Assembly: GCF_041860085.1 (NCBI RefSeq)
Contig: NZ_CP124747.1
Coordinates: 5,665,001-5,729,000, forward strand
Source: Schlesneria sp. DSM 10557
Lineage (GTDB): Bacteria > Planctomycetota > Planctomycetia > Planctomycetales > Planctomycetaceae
DNA length: 64,000 nucleotides
Reading direction: 5' to 3'
Every line of letters starts with the position of its first letter. The first letter of the stretch is position 1. The notes below the pieces were generated by a model that did no database searches, was not told the origin of the DNA, and saw only the letters and a list, made by a program, of their open reading frames with translations. The position numbers and the translations under genes are program-made. Shown piece after piece: positions 8,516 through 16,557 of the stretch.

Positions 8516-10036
8516 CTACTTCGCGGAGGCTTCGGCCTTGGCGATATCGAGGCAAATCAGGTAGTCCTCACCCCGGAGGTAGAGTCGTCCGTGTGAAACA
8601 ACAGGAGCCGCCCAGGCCGGATAGCGGATCTGAGGATAAACAGCCCGGCTAATCTGCTCGTATTTGTCTCGGCTCAGTTTACCCAGGACGAGGATCCCGC
8701 GTTCACCCAGCATGATGAACTTGCCATCCACGGCGGTCTTCGAGCCACGGCCGAAGAACGTCACTGGCTTGCCTTCGCGATCCACGATTCCCCCATCGGG
8801 ACTCGCACGAAGTTCTGTCGGGGCTCCTTCGAAACCATTCGTTTCCCACAGCAGTTCGCCACTTTTCAGGTCAACACACTGCAGCATCGCTTCGCCTTCG
8901 TGGCGACCACTGAAGCCGTAGATACAGCCGTCCTGGAAGATCGGGGTCGACCAGTGTGTCGACATGCCTCGCTTATTGCGCCAGACGACTTCGTAGTCTT
9001 GTTCGTCGGGTTTGACTTTCAGCAGCGCCGCCCCCGTTTCATAGGCGGCCGAGAGGAAGATCGTATCGTCAACGACGACAGGTCGAGCCGCATTCACTGA
9101 CTCGTGGACCCGGGACCGGAACCAGTACTTGAAGCGAACATTCCCATTGGTCGGGTCCAGCGACACCAGACCGTGCCGCACAAGGCACAAGAGGTGCTTT
9201 GTCCCGTGGATGGTGGCAACAATGGGTGACGAATAGCTGACGACCATTTCGTCGCCGGTCCACCGGTATTTTTTACCGGCCTGATCAGTGGGGACGCCAT
9301 CCCAGGTATCTTTGCCGACGCTTTCCCAAACGACCTCGCCAGTCTCCGCATTGAACGCGACGACGCCGGAATTGGGTTGTCCCCCGACGAGGACGATCAG
9401 CAGATTTCCTTCAAGAATGGGCGTGCAGCCAGCACCGAAGAAATGTTCCGGGACGTTCCATTTCTTAGTTGTCTCGACTTCCCAGATCAGCTTGCCCGAC
9501 TGCAGGTCGAGGCAGACCAGCCGACCTTGCGCGCCGAAAGTGTAGCAGCGATTCGCGGTCAGCACGGGAGAACATCGCGGGCCGTTGTTGTATCCGTACG
9601 GGTCCGAGAAGTCCGTTTCGTACTCATGCGTCCAGAGCCGTTCGCCGTTCTGTACGGTCAGGCATTCAATCACGTCCCGGTCACGCTGGCGGTGATGGAC
9701 AACGACATGCCCGTCGAGGATGGAGGGAGAGCTATAACCTTTGCCGATTCGCTTGCCCCATAAGACTTCGGGACCATCCTCGGGCCATTCGTCGAGCAGG
9801 CCTTTTTCGTCCGAAATACCGGTACCGTGAGGGCCGAGGAAAATGGGCCAGTCGATTCCAGGCCGTTCATCCCGAACCGTCGCTTTTCCGGGAGAAGCCG
9901 ATTTCGCTTTCGCCAGCTCATCTGCGGCATGGACGAGGGACGTGCTGAACGTCGTTGATACCGCTCCTCCACAACCCAGTGCCACACAAACCAGTGAACT
10001 GAACAGTCGGGGAAAAGTGAATCTCATACGTCCCAT
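8516..10036 (-). CDS. Secreted PQQ-binding-like beta-propeller protein
   Basis: About 506 residues. ATG 10036 places a short basic N-region before a Sec signal peptide (MGRMRFTFPRLFSSLVCVAL...). ATGs at 10072, 10054 and 10027 are also possible and none has a clear Shine-Dalgarno. The mature protein has repeated propeller blades with the usual Trp/Gly docking motifs (DWPIFLGPHGTGISDE, GERLWTHEYETDF, GKLIWEVETTKKW, GEVVWESVGKD, GELLWETNGFEG), typical of the PQQ-like/outer-membrane-protein-assembly propeller superfamily. There is no cytochrome motif. It may be a quinoprotein-like enzyme or a structural propeller. It is convergent with the permease gene. Confidence 0.88.
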   Translation of the reverse strand: MGRMRFTFPRLFSSLVCVALGCGGAVSTTFSTSLVHAADELAKAKSASPGKATVRDERPGIDWPIFLGPHGTGISDEKGLLDEWPEDGPEVLWGKRIGKGYSSPSILDGHVVVHHRQRDRDVIECLTVQNGERLWTHEYETDFSDPYGYNNGPRCSPVLTANRCYTFGAQGRLVCLDLQSGKLIWEVETTKKWNVPEHFFGAGCTPILEGNLLIVLVGGQPNSGVVAFNAETGEVVWESVGKDTWDGVPTDQAGKKYRWTGDEMVVSYSSPIVATIHGTKHLLCLVRHGLVSLDPTNGNVRFKYWFRSRVHESVNAARPVVVDDTIFLSAAYETGAALLKVKPDEQDYEVVWRNKRGMSTHWSTPIFQDGCIYGFSGRHEGEAMLQCVDLKSGELLWETNGFEGAPTELRASPDGGIVDREGKPVTFFGRGSKTAVDGKFIMLGERGILVLGKLSRDKYEQISRAVYPQIRYPAWAAPVVSHGRLYLRGEDYLICLDIAKAEASAK

Positions 10037-10195
10037 CCGACAAACGGTGACCATTGCACTCGGTTCGCGCATCGCCTTGGTCTGGCAGCGAAAACTGAGT
10101 CTAAAAAAAGCCGTTCAGGGAGCAAACAGAAGTTTGCCACACCTGACGGCTTCGGAATAAGTCATAGAGCAAGCAGTCGCAGACCGCTCATTGGA

Positions 10196-12010
10196 TCAGC
10201 GGTTGAAGTCGCCAGGGTTCCCAAAAAGTCCCCCGCTGCTTCCCATCGCTTTGCCACCACGCAGTGGTTCTTTGCGTTTGCGTTCGTACGGCTCGCCTTT
10301 GCCGGGGGCCAGATCTTCGTCTTTCGGCTTTTCCGGCTTCTGCTTGAGGGCCTTCAGTGACAGGCTGATTCGCTGGCGGTCAGGTGCGACTTCCAGGACT
10401 TGTGCCTGAACTTCCTGGCCGATGTTGACGACATCAGTCACTTTGCGGATTCGCTGGTGATCCATTTCGCTGATGTGGATCAGGCCTTCGACTCCCGGTT
10501 CGAGTTCAACGAATGCACCGAAGTCGGTGGTTCGTGTGACTTTCCCGGTCACTTCTTTACCAACGGCATAGTTGGTTTCAACGCTGCCCCAGGGGTTATG
10601 TGTCAGTTGACGCATTCCGAGGCCGATTTTCTGCTTCTCCCGGTCAAGCGACTGCACGACCACTTCGCACTTCTGGCCTTCCTGAAGAACTTCAGAGGGA
10701 TGCTTTACTCGCGTCCAGCTCATCTCACCGATATGGAGGAATCCGTCGGCACCACCCAGATCGATGAAGACACCGTAGTCCTTGATCGTCTTGACCGTAC
10801 CGGTGAACTGCTGGCCAACTTCGACCTTTTCCCAGAACGCGACCGCCAGTTCCTTCCGCTCTGCGATCATGACAGAGCGACGGCTGACGACGAGGTTGCG
10901 CTTGGCTGGGTTGAGTTCGGTAATCTGCACCGTCAGCTTCTGTCCGACCAGAGCGTCCATCGAAGAGATGAAACCAAGGTCGACCTGACTGGCGGGAAGG
11001 AAGGCTCGCAAACCACCGACGGTGACTTCGAGGCCGCCTTTGTTTGTCTTGTTGACGATACACTCGGTCACCTGGCCAACGGTGAGTTCGTCCCAGTTGC
11101 CGCGTGCCTTACGGGTCGCCTTGGGCAGGTTCACCAGAATGACGCTGTTTTCCGGATCGTACTTTTCCACGATCACGAGGAACTCTTCGCCGACGCGCGG
11201 CTGCTTTCCCTGTGGGAACTGGCGAGCGGGCAGCAGACCGGGAGAGCGATAACCGACTTCGCAGAATACGTCGTCAGCGGTGACGCTCTGAACCTTGGCC
11301 TTCAGTTTGGTCCCCGCTTCTAACTGATCTTCGGAGGCGGGAAGTTCTTCCGCGATGGCCGACGAGGTGGGAGTCACGGCACCGGCGGGCGGGGCGGTGG
11401 GGGATGTCATCTGGCCGGACATCGCCGCTTCGATTTCTTTTTCGAGACTGTCATCCAGTGCGACCTGCTTTGGAGGCAGTTCGATATGGCCGATGGGACC
11501 ACTGGCGGTATTGGTCTGGGCCTGAGCTGCGGCCGCGGCAGCGAGGGTTGCTGCTTCGGACTCGACTTCCGCTCCAATGCTGCCCACAGCGCGCGACGAC
11601 TGGCCGCTGACGTCCGGGTTCAGGACGGGCTTCTTGCGAGCTTCTTCGCCGGTTGCGGCAGCCGTCTCGGATGTTGGCGTGGATTCGCTCGCGGGAGCAT
11701 CTGCAGAGGACATCGCGGCGACGGGGGCGTCGGTTGCGCTGCTGACAGCCTGTGATTCGGTCGGTGTTACCACGGCGGCGACGGGCTCTGCCACGGTGGC
11801 CTCTTTCGTTGTGAGTGTATCCGCCGACGCTGAGGCGACCGCAGCATGAGCGGCCGACAATGCGTCCGGGGTTAGCGGCTGTCCAGCCACCGAACCGACG
11901 TGTGGTTCCGCCCCTGTTTGCGAAGTGGGTGTCGCGGTCGGGCCGTCATGACTTGTCGTCTGTGCAGCCGGAGTTTGAGCGTCCCCAACCATCGTCTCAT
12001 CACCATTCAT
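10196..12010 (-). CDS. rpsA: Ribosomal protein S1-like, four S1 domains, long low-complexity N-terminus
   Basis: 604 residues from ATG 12010; the frame is open to 12082 with a TTG-rich or less convincing start. Residues 1-225 are Ala/Thr/Ser/Glu-rich and probably disordered. Four S1 RNA-binding domains follow at about 231-296, 310-378, 397-468 and 482-555. The last two are the best conserved ([20 protein letters not shown] and [21 protein letters not shown], each followed by LHIGEMSW / IHISEMDH). A basic Gly-rich tail ends the protein. S1 helps mRNAs load on the 30S subunit, which suits an organism with weak Shine-Dalgarno sites. Whether this is the main S1 or a paralogue cannot be told from here. 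Confidence 0.85.
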   Translation of the reverse strand: MNGDETMVGDAQTPAAQTTSHDGPTATPTSQTGAEPHVGSVAGQPLTPDALSAAHAAVASASADTLTTKEATVAEPVAAVVTPTESQAVSSATDAPVAAMSSADAPASESTPTSETAAATGEEARKKPVLNPDVSGQSSRAVGSIGAEVESEAATLAAAAAAQAQTNTASGPIGHIELPPKQVALDDSLEKEIEAAMSGQMTSPTAPPAGAVTPTSSAIAEELPASEDQLEAGTKLKAKVQSVTADDVFCEVGYRSPGLLPARQFPQGKQPRVGEEFLVIVEKYDPENSVILVNLPKATRKARGNWDELTVGQVTECIVNKTNKGGLEVTVGGLRAFLPASQVDLGFISSMDALVGQKLTVQITELNPAKRNLVVSRRSVMIAERKELAVAFWEKVEVGQQFTGTVKTIKDYGVFIDLGGADGFLHIGEMSWTRVKHPSEVLQEGQKCEVVVQSLDREKQKIGLGMRQLTHNPWGSVETNYAVGKEVTGKVTRTTDFGAFVELEPGVEGLIHISEMDHQRIRKVTDVVNIGQEVQAQVLEVAPDRQRISLSLKALKQKPEKPKDEDLAPGKGEPYERKRKEPLRGGKAMGSSGGLFGNPGDFNR

Positions 12011-12241
12011 CGTACCAACCCCAACTCGTCGAATGACTCGCGCAACGCCGAATTGCGATGCGCCGATATGTAACCTTATCAAACGGGAACTGTTTTGCGA
12101 AATCCGTCTTATTTTGATCTAGCAAAACCGTTCCACGTTCAGATTCCCCGATCGAATTCGGGTTACGGTAATCGAATCTGCAAGGGAACGCCAGTTTTCC
12201 GTATCGCTTTCACTGAATTCTGACAAAACGGTTCCAGATTT

Positions 12242-13231
12242 CTAGAGATCGGGCATTGGCACGGGAGCACCCGGTAGCGGAGCAAGTTGCCCTCGTTTCG
12301 TGCCATTCTGTTCGCCATGATCCCCTGCGAATCCCTCTGCTCCCTGTGCGGGAAATGGCATCGGCAGGGGGACGTCGTTTAATTTCGGGATCGCAGGATC
12401 AACGGGCTCGTCCTGCGGTGCAGCAGGGGCGTTCGCCGCGTGGTCGAGAAACGCCAGGATGTGACTTTTGTCTCCTTGTCGTTTCATTCGATCGGCGGCC
12501 TCAAGAAACTCACGACTTCGGGCGTCTCCTTCAAAGTGCAGCAGCACGCCCAGTACAAACAGGCGGTCGGATTCTCGATAGTCCTCCCGCACCCAGTCCA
12601 TCACTTTACTGATGATGGACGAGCGGACGACGTCGCTTTCGGGGCCAAACAGGATCTTGGACTGGTTCCCCGATGCCGGAATGGTGGGGTCAATGAAGAC
12701 GGCACGTTTCAGTTCACGGATCGCCGGCTGAAAACTTTGAATTGTGATGAGACTCAACCCAAGGCGCAGGTGAGCTTCGGCCCGGTCAGGAGCTGCGTCC
12801 ACCGCGGCCCGATAGGCCGCACGCGCTTCGGACCATCTTTGTTCGCGCAGCCGCTGGTCCCCCCGGGCCTGGTGCTGAAGACTCCGCAACCGGGCAGCAG
12901 GACTGGAGGGAACCACAGGAACCTTGGTCGGCTCGAACGGTGTCTCACGCTGCTCATTGGGAACGAGGAACGACGGTTCGGTCATGGGCTGCGGGATCGT
13001 CAGGTCGGGGGTAAACGGGTTGATTCGTGGCGCAGGATAGTAGCCGACCTGATACGAGATTGTCCGTGTGTACCCCGGTCCCGTGAATCCGCTGTAGCCC
13101 ATCGCCGGTGCGATCACCCACGGGGACCAGTGACGACGGAAGCTATAGCGATGGTCGCACTGTTGTGCGTCGGCCACGGTCGGCTCGTACAGAGCAACAA
13201 GGCTAAGAAGCATCACCAGCCAGGGCTTCAT
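12242..13231 (-). CDS. Secreted TPR-repeat protein
   Basis: 329 residues. ATG 13231 follows GGGAG by nine bases; a GTG three bases earlier is an alternative. A signal peptide (MKPWLVMLLSLVALYEPTVADAQ) precedes a Tyr/Pro/Gly-rich segment and a proline-rich linker. About two to three tetratricopeptide units lie at residues 115-200 (QRWSEARAAYRAAVDAAPDRAEAHLRLG and FQPAIRELKRAVFIDP). The tail is Pro-rich. TPRs bind other proteins, so a periplasmic scaffolding role is likely, partner unknown. It is read in the same direction as the S1 gene, 231 bases upstream of it. Confidence 0.85.
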   Translation of the reverse strand: MKPWLVMLLSLVALYEPTVADAQQCDHRYSFRRHWSPWVIAPAMGYSGFTGPGYTRTISYQVGYYPAPRINPFTPDLTIPQPMTEPSFLVPNEQRETPFEPTKVPVVPSSPAARLRSLQHQARGDQRLREQRWSEARAAYRAAVDAAPDRAEAHLRLGLSLITIQSFQPAIRELKRAVFIDPTIPASGNQSKILFGPESDVVRSSIISKVMDWVREDYRESDRLFVLGVLLHFEGDARSREFLEAADRMKRQGDKSHILAFLDHAANAPAAPQDEPVDPAIPKLNDVPLPMPFPAQGAEGFAGDHGEQNGTKRGQLAPLPGAPVPMPDL

Positions 13232-13792
13232 CACTCAAAGCTCCCTTCTTCGTTGTGTGACTGTTGCAACAGCATCATGTGCGCTCCCGGGCCGTGAAGC
13301 CAAAAAAAAGTCGTCAGTGGAAGCACAATCGGAAATGGCTGCAACAGCGGTTCATTTGACATTATCAGATGCGAGCTGCGCGGGTGCAATATAACCTCTC
13401 AAATCCGTCAGGTTTTCCGGGGCACAGCAGCCGCGGATTTCAGATATGCTTGAGACTCCACGTGAGCCGAAGACCGTCGGAGCGGGGAATGGAAACGGGT
13501 GAAGTCCCCTGGTGACAGGAGACGATTCTGAGACTGTTGAGTCTAAAAGGCTCACCAGATTAAGATGCCTGCAGCGTTTTCCGTTTCCAGATGAAAGCCC
13601 CGGAACCGGGGGAAGGGAAATCGAGAATGACGTGATGCGGATGAGAATGATAATTCGCCGCGGATTTGCAGAATGTTCGGCAGATATTTTCCCGCCGCAA
13701 GAGACGGAACTCTGGTCATTGCTGATCGTCACGCCTGACGCATTAAAAATCGTGAATCGACCGACCGAGAATCAACCGACGAAGGGTGACAC
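13232..13792. other. Divergent intergenic region, no gene seen
   Basis: About 560 bases between the minus-strand TPR gene and plus-strand adk, so it must hold promoters for both directions. Open frames on both strands here have protein-unlike composition. TTGACA occurs at about 13355, but with no well-spaced -10 that I trust. Confidence 0.5.
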
Positions 13793-14422
13793 ATGTTTGA
13801 TGGACGATTTCCGACGGTTCTCCTGTTTGGAGCACCGGGGGTCGGAAAGGGAACGCAAGGATCAATTCTGGGGCAGATCCCCGGCTTTTATCACCTCTCT
13901 TGTGGCGATGTTTTTCGCTCGCTGAACATTAACTCGGCGGAAGGGCGTGAGATCTATCAGTTCAGTTCCCGCGGGCAACTGGTTCCTGATGAACTGACGG
14001 TCCGTATCTGGACCAAGGCTCTGAACGGACACATTGCTGTGTCGCGCTATCGTCCGCCTGATGAACTGCTGGTCCTCGATGGGATTCCACGAAACCCCAA
14101 TCAGGTGGAAATGCTCAAGAACACCATCAATGTTCTCGCTATTATCCATCTGATTTGTGTCGATGAATCGCAGATGATCGACCGCATCAAGCGTCGCGCG
14201 ATCCGCGATAATCGGGCTGACGATGCGAATGAAGACATCATCAAGACCCGGTTCAACGTTTATCGAGCTGAGTCGGAACCCGTTATCAACTGTTACCCGA
14301 AAGAACTGATTAAGTGCGTGGACGCGATGCAGTCGCCTCCCGAAGTTCTGGTCGACGTCCTTCAGCACCTGATCCCGATCCGGAACAAGTGGTTGTCGGA
14401 ACTTCCTGAAGCACCGATGTAA
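13793..14422 (+). CDS. adk: Adenylate kinase, short type
   Basis: 209 residues. The P-loop GAPGVGKGT is at residues 13-21. The NMP-binding segment SCGDVFRSLN and a DGIPRN block (variant of the usual DGFPR) follow. The LID region is the short form without a zinc finger and keeps the conserved Arg and DD (NRADDANEDIIKTRF). The enzyme converts ATP and AMP to two ADP in the cytoplasm. A single-gene unit is likely: a long upstream gap precedes it and an intrinsic terminator follows 30 bases after the stop. The Phe-to-Ile change in the DGxPR motif is a minor oddity; another nucleoside monophosphate kinase activity cannot be excluded. Confidence 0.88.
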   Translation: MFDGRFPTVLLFGAPGVGKGTQGSILGQIPGFYHLSCGDVFRSLNINSAEGREIYQFSSRGQLVPDELTVRIWTKALNGHIAVSRYRPPDELLVLDGIPRNPNQVEMLKNTINVLAIIHLICVDESQMIDRIKRRAIRDNRADDANEDIIKTRFNVYRAESEPVINCYPKELIKCVDAMQSPPEVLVDVLQHLIPIRNKWLSELPEAPM

Positions 14423-14454
14423 GACACCGTCTCGTGCGGTGTCGTGAGCCAGGG

Positions 14455-14484
14455 GCCGGTCATCTTGACCGGCTCTCGCTTTTT
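14455..14484 (+). terminator. Rho-independent terminator of adk
   Basis: A perfect 8-bp stem (GCCGGTCA / TGACCGGC) with a 3-base loop, followed after six bases by TTTTT. It lies 32 bases after the adk stop and faces the convergent ChbG-type gene. Confidence 0.85.
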
Positions 14485-14551
14485 GCAAACACCCGCGAGC
14501 GGAGACCGGATTCGCCGGACGCCCCTCGCGGCGTTGCGATTCTGCCGAAAT

Positions 14552-15541
14552 TCAAGTCGCCTCAGTGGCCCATGTCTCAGTGGCCAAGGCAGAGATTCGG
14601 CCCAGACTGAATTGCCGCGAGCGGAGTTCTTCTGCGAGTTTCGAACAGCAGAGGAGTTTGAGCTCGTTCGATCGGAGTTCCGCGAGGGGATCAAACCAGG
14701 GATCCGATTCCGCTGAGGTGTCCGGGCCGGGATCGATGGCGGGATGAACCCCGATTTCGGTCATCCTTGTTCCTCGTGCACCCGCCAGAAACCGCGTCAT
14801 CGTGGCGTCATCAATGCGGCCAGCGTGAGAGGTTCCAAAAAAACGATCTGGAAACGCCACCTTGGTGTTAGCCATCCGTCGTCGAAATGCCCGCGCGAAA
14901 TGTCGTTTGACCAGTCCAAGTCCCCAGCCTGTGACGTCTCCCTGCAGCAGGACGCTGCGGAACAGGCCCCGTTCGTAGGCAACTCTCACAGTCGGGATGG
15001 CGTAGTCGTGCAACAGGGCGGGGACAATCGCTGCGATTCGCGGAATCAGTTCAATGTATTGATGGCCATTCAAATGCGTCGGGTGGTGGCCCCGGGCGAT
15101 CATCCATTCGATCTGGGCTCGGAGTTCTGCTTCGACGGATTTCATTTGAGCGTCGCTGGCATGATTAATACGAGCGAACAGTTTGCCGATCCCGGGGAAG
15201 CACCCCTCCTCGTCGAGTAACTCCGGCGAAAAGTCATTCAATGTCAGCGGTCGACCCTGGGTCAAATTCAGATGAATGCCCAGGTCAAACGGGGTAAGGG
15301 GGTCGCTCAGCATACGGCGACGTTCGAGGGAAGAAAGTCGACGTGTCTGCACGTCTGCCATCAGGGCCGGCCACACGCGGCAGGCATCTTCTGCAGCAGG
15401 TGCGTTCGCCAGGACTGAAGTGCTCGTTAACAGACCCTCGCGAAAGGCCGCCTCAATTCCCGCGTTCACGGCCGCATTCATGCCGAAGTCATCTGCATGA
15501 AAGACGATTGAATGACGGGGACTCGAAGAGGCCGACATCAT
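14552..15541 (-). CDS. ChbG/HpnK (YdjC) family carbohydrate deacetylase
   Basis: 329 residues. The metal-binding Asp pair lies in HADDFGMN (D17, D18). Further family marks are the His of DLGIHLNLTQGRPL and THLNGHQY (metal-ligand histidines), and a late EIGVHPA. The family removes acetyl groups from diacetylchitobiose or acts in hopanoid/glycan modification. The start ATG at 15541 overlaps the stop of the glycosyltransferase gene in an ATGA, so the two are translationally coupled. This points to glycolipid or glycan sugars made and then deacetylated in sequence. The exact substrate is unknown. The C-terminal 60 residues are less conserved. Confidence 0.88.
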   Translation of the reverse strand: MMSASSSPRHSIVFHADDFGMNAAVNAGIEAAFREGLLTSTSVLANAPAAEDACRVWPALMADVQTRRLSSLERRRMLSDPLTPFDLGIHLNLTQGRPLTLNDFSPELLDEEGCFPGIGKLFARINHASDAQMKSVEAELRAQIEWMIARGHHPTHLNGHQYIELIPRIAAIVPALLHDYAIPTVRVAYERGLFRSVLLQGDVTGWGLGLVKRHFARAFRRRMANTKVAFPDRFFGTSHAGRIDDATMTRFLAGARGTRMTEIGVHPAIDPGPDTSAESDPWFDPLAELRSNELKLLCCSKLAEELRSRQFSLGRISALATETWATEAT

Positions 15542-16401
15542 GCCGCCTTCCTCGCCGGCGTCGTCGCGGCGGAGGTTGGATTGAGCACTTCGATATCGGG
15601 GCGATAGCCGTTTCGCAGGCCATGCAGTCGGACACCGACGACGTCCATGAGCATCGGAATGGCATTCCTCGTCAGTGAGATTGTGGTTGAGTAGTCGTTG
15701 ACGAGCGTTACCGCGACTTTCTCAAAGGAAAGGTTCAACAGATGGGTCAAATAGACGACCTCGGCGTCGAACGCGAAACCGTTGACAATCGTCCGTGAGA
15801 AAATCATGCGAGCGGCACGGCGACTGAAAACTTTCAGTCCGCACTGGGTATCAGTGATCTCTCGGGAGACAAGGCACATCATGCAGGTGCGGAACACGAA
15901 CGAAGCCAGTGTCCGCATCAACCGGCGTTCCACGCGCGATGTGGCTCCTTCGATGGTTCGGCTTCCGAAGACCACGTCTCGCCGGCCGGTCTCGATGATC
16001 TGATACGCAGTCTTCAGCGCATCCAGGTCGTAGGGGAGGTCTGCATCGGTGAAGCCGATCACCTTCCCGCTTGATGACATCATCCCGTTACGGATGGCGG
16101 ACCCTTTTCCGCCATTGGTCTGTCGGATCGTCGAGAACCTGCGGCCGAATGCTTCGGTCAGCTTTGCGGTTTCATCACGACTGCCATCGTCGACGACCAG
16201 GACGCGGTAGTTAATCCCCCAGGCATCCAGATACGACTTTGCGTCCGCTAACGTCCTTGGGAGCCGTGCCTCTTCGTTGTAGGCCGGAATGACGAGCGTC
16301 AGGTCATGATCGACATGCGTATCTTCCTGAAGTGACTTGGTGGCCATCTTCAAGATGACAGTTTTTGAGCTTCCAGCAAAGTGCATCTCGGTGCGCTCCA
16401 T
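15538..16401 (-). CDS. Family 2 glycosyltransferase, dolichyl-phosphate glucosyltransferase-like
   Basis: 287 residues from ATG 16401; ATG 16386, with GGAG about nine bases upstream, is an alternative. GT-A fold marks: LTLVIPAYNEEARLPRTL, VVDDGSRDET, the NGGKGSAIRNGM loop, and the DxD in TDADLPYD. Later blocks SRTIEG, TDTQCGLKVFSR and FAFDAEVVYL are typical of the DPG-synthase subgroup, which moves a sugar from a nucleotide donor to a polyprenyl phosphate on the cytoplasmic membrane face. No transmembrane segments are seen. Its stop overlaps the start of the ChbG-type deacetylase, supporting a shared pathway. Confidence 0.9.
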   Translation of the reverse strand: MERTEMHFAGSSKTVILKMATKSLQEDTHVDHDLTLVIPAYNEEARLPRTLADAKSYLDAWGINYRVLVVDDGSRDETAKLTEAFGRRFSTIRQTNGGKGSAIRNGMMSSSGKVIGFTDADLPYDLDALKTAYQIIETGRRDVVFGSRTIEGATSRVERRLMRTLASFVFRTCMMCLVSREITDTQCGLKVFSRRAARMIFSRTIVNGFAFDAEVVYLTHLLNLSFEKVAVTLVNDYSTTISLTRNAIPMLMDVVGVRLHGLRNGYRPDIEVLNPTSAATTPARKAA

Positions 16402-16413
16402 CGCCCCAGGGCC

Positions 16414-16439
16414 GCCGCAGACAGGTCATTTTCTGCGGC
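16414..16439 (-). other. Hairpin just upstream of the glycosyltransferase start
   Basis: Perfect 8-bp arms (GCCGCAGA / TCTGCGGC) with a 10-base loop, 13 bases before ATG 16401 on the minus strand. There is no T-tract in that direction. It may end transcripts of the large upstream gene or act in the leader of the GT2 mRNA. Confidence 0.4.
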
Positions 16440-16557
16440 CGTTTATTCGTTGTAAGAGGATACTTCGAATGAGGATGCGCGCCTATGGCAGCCTGCCTGG
16501 ACGGCATTTTCTGCCGAATTTCGCCCACCTCATTGGGAAGGTCGCTTTGCTGCGGAA

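Noticed and set aside
12122-12237. AACCGTT and AACGGTT in inverted orientation upstream of the S1 gene
   Set aside because: A 7-base match at about 100 bases distance is easily due to chance.
13352-13925. Open frames on both strands before adk
   Set aside because: Composition is protein-unlike, and the plus-strand one runs into adk in another frame.
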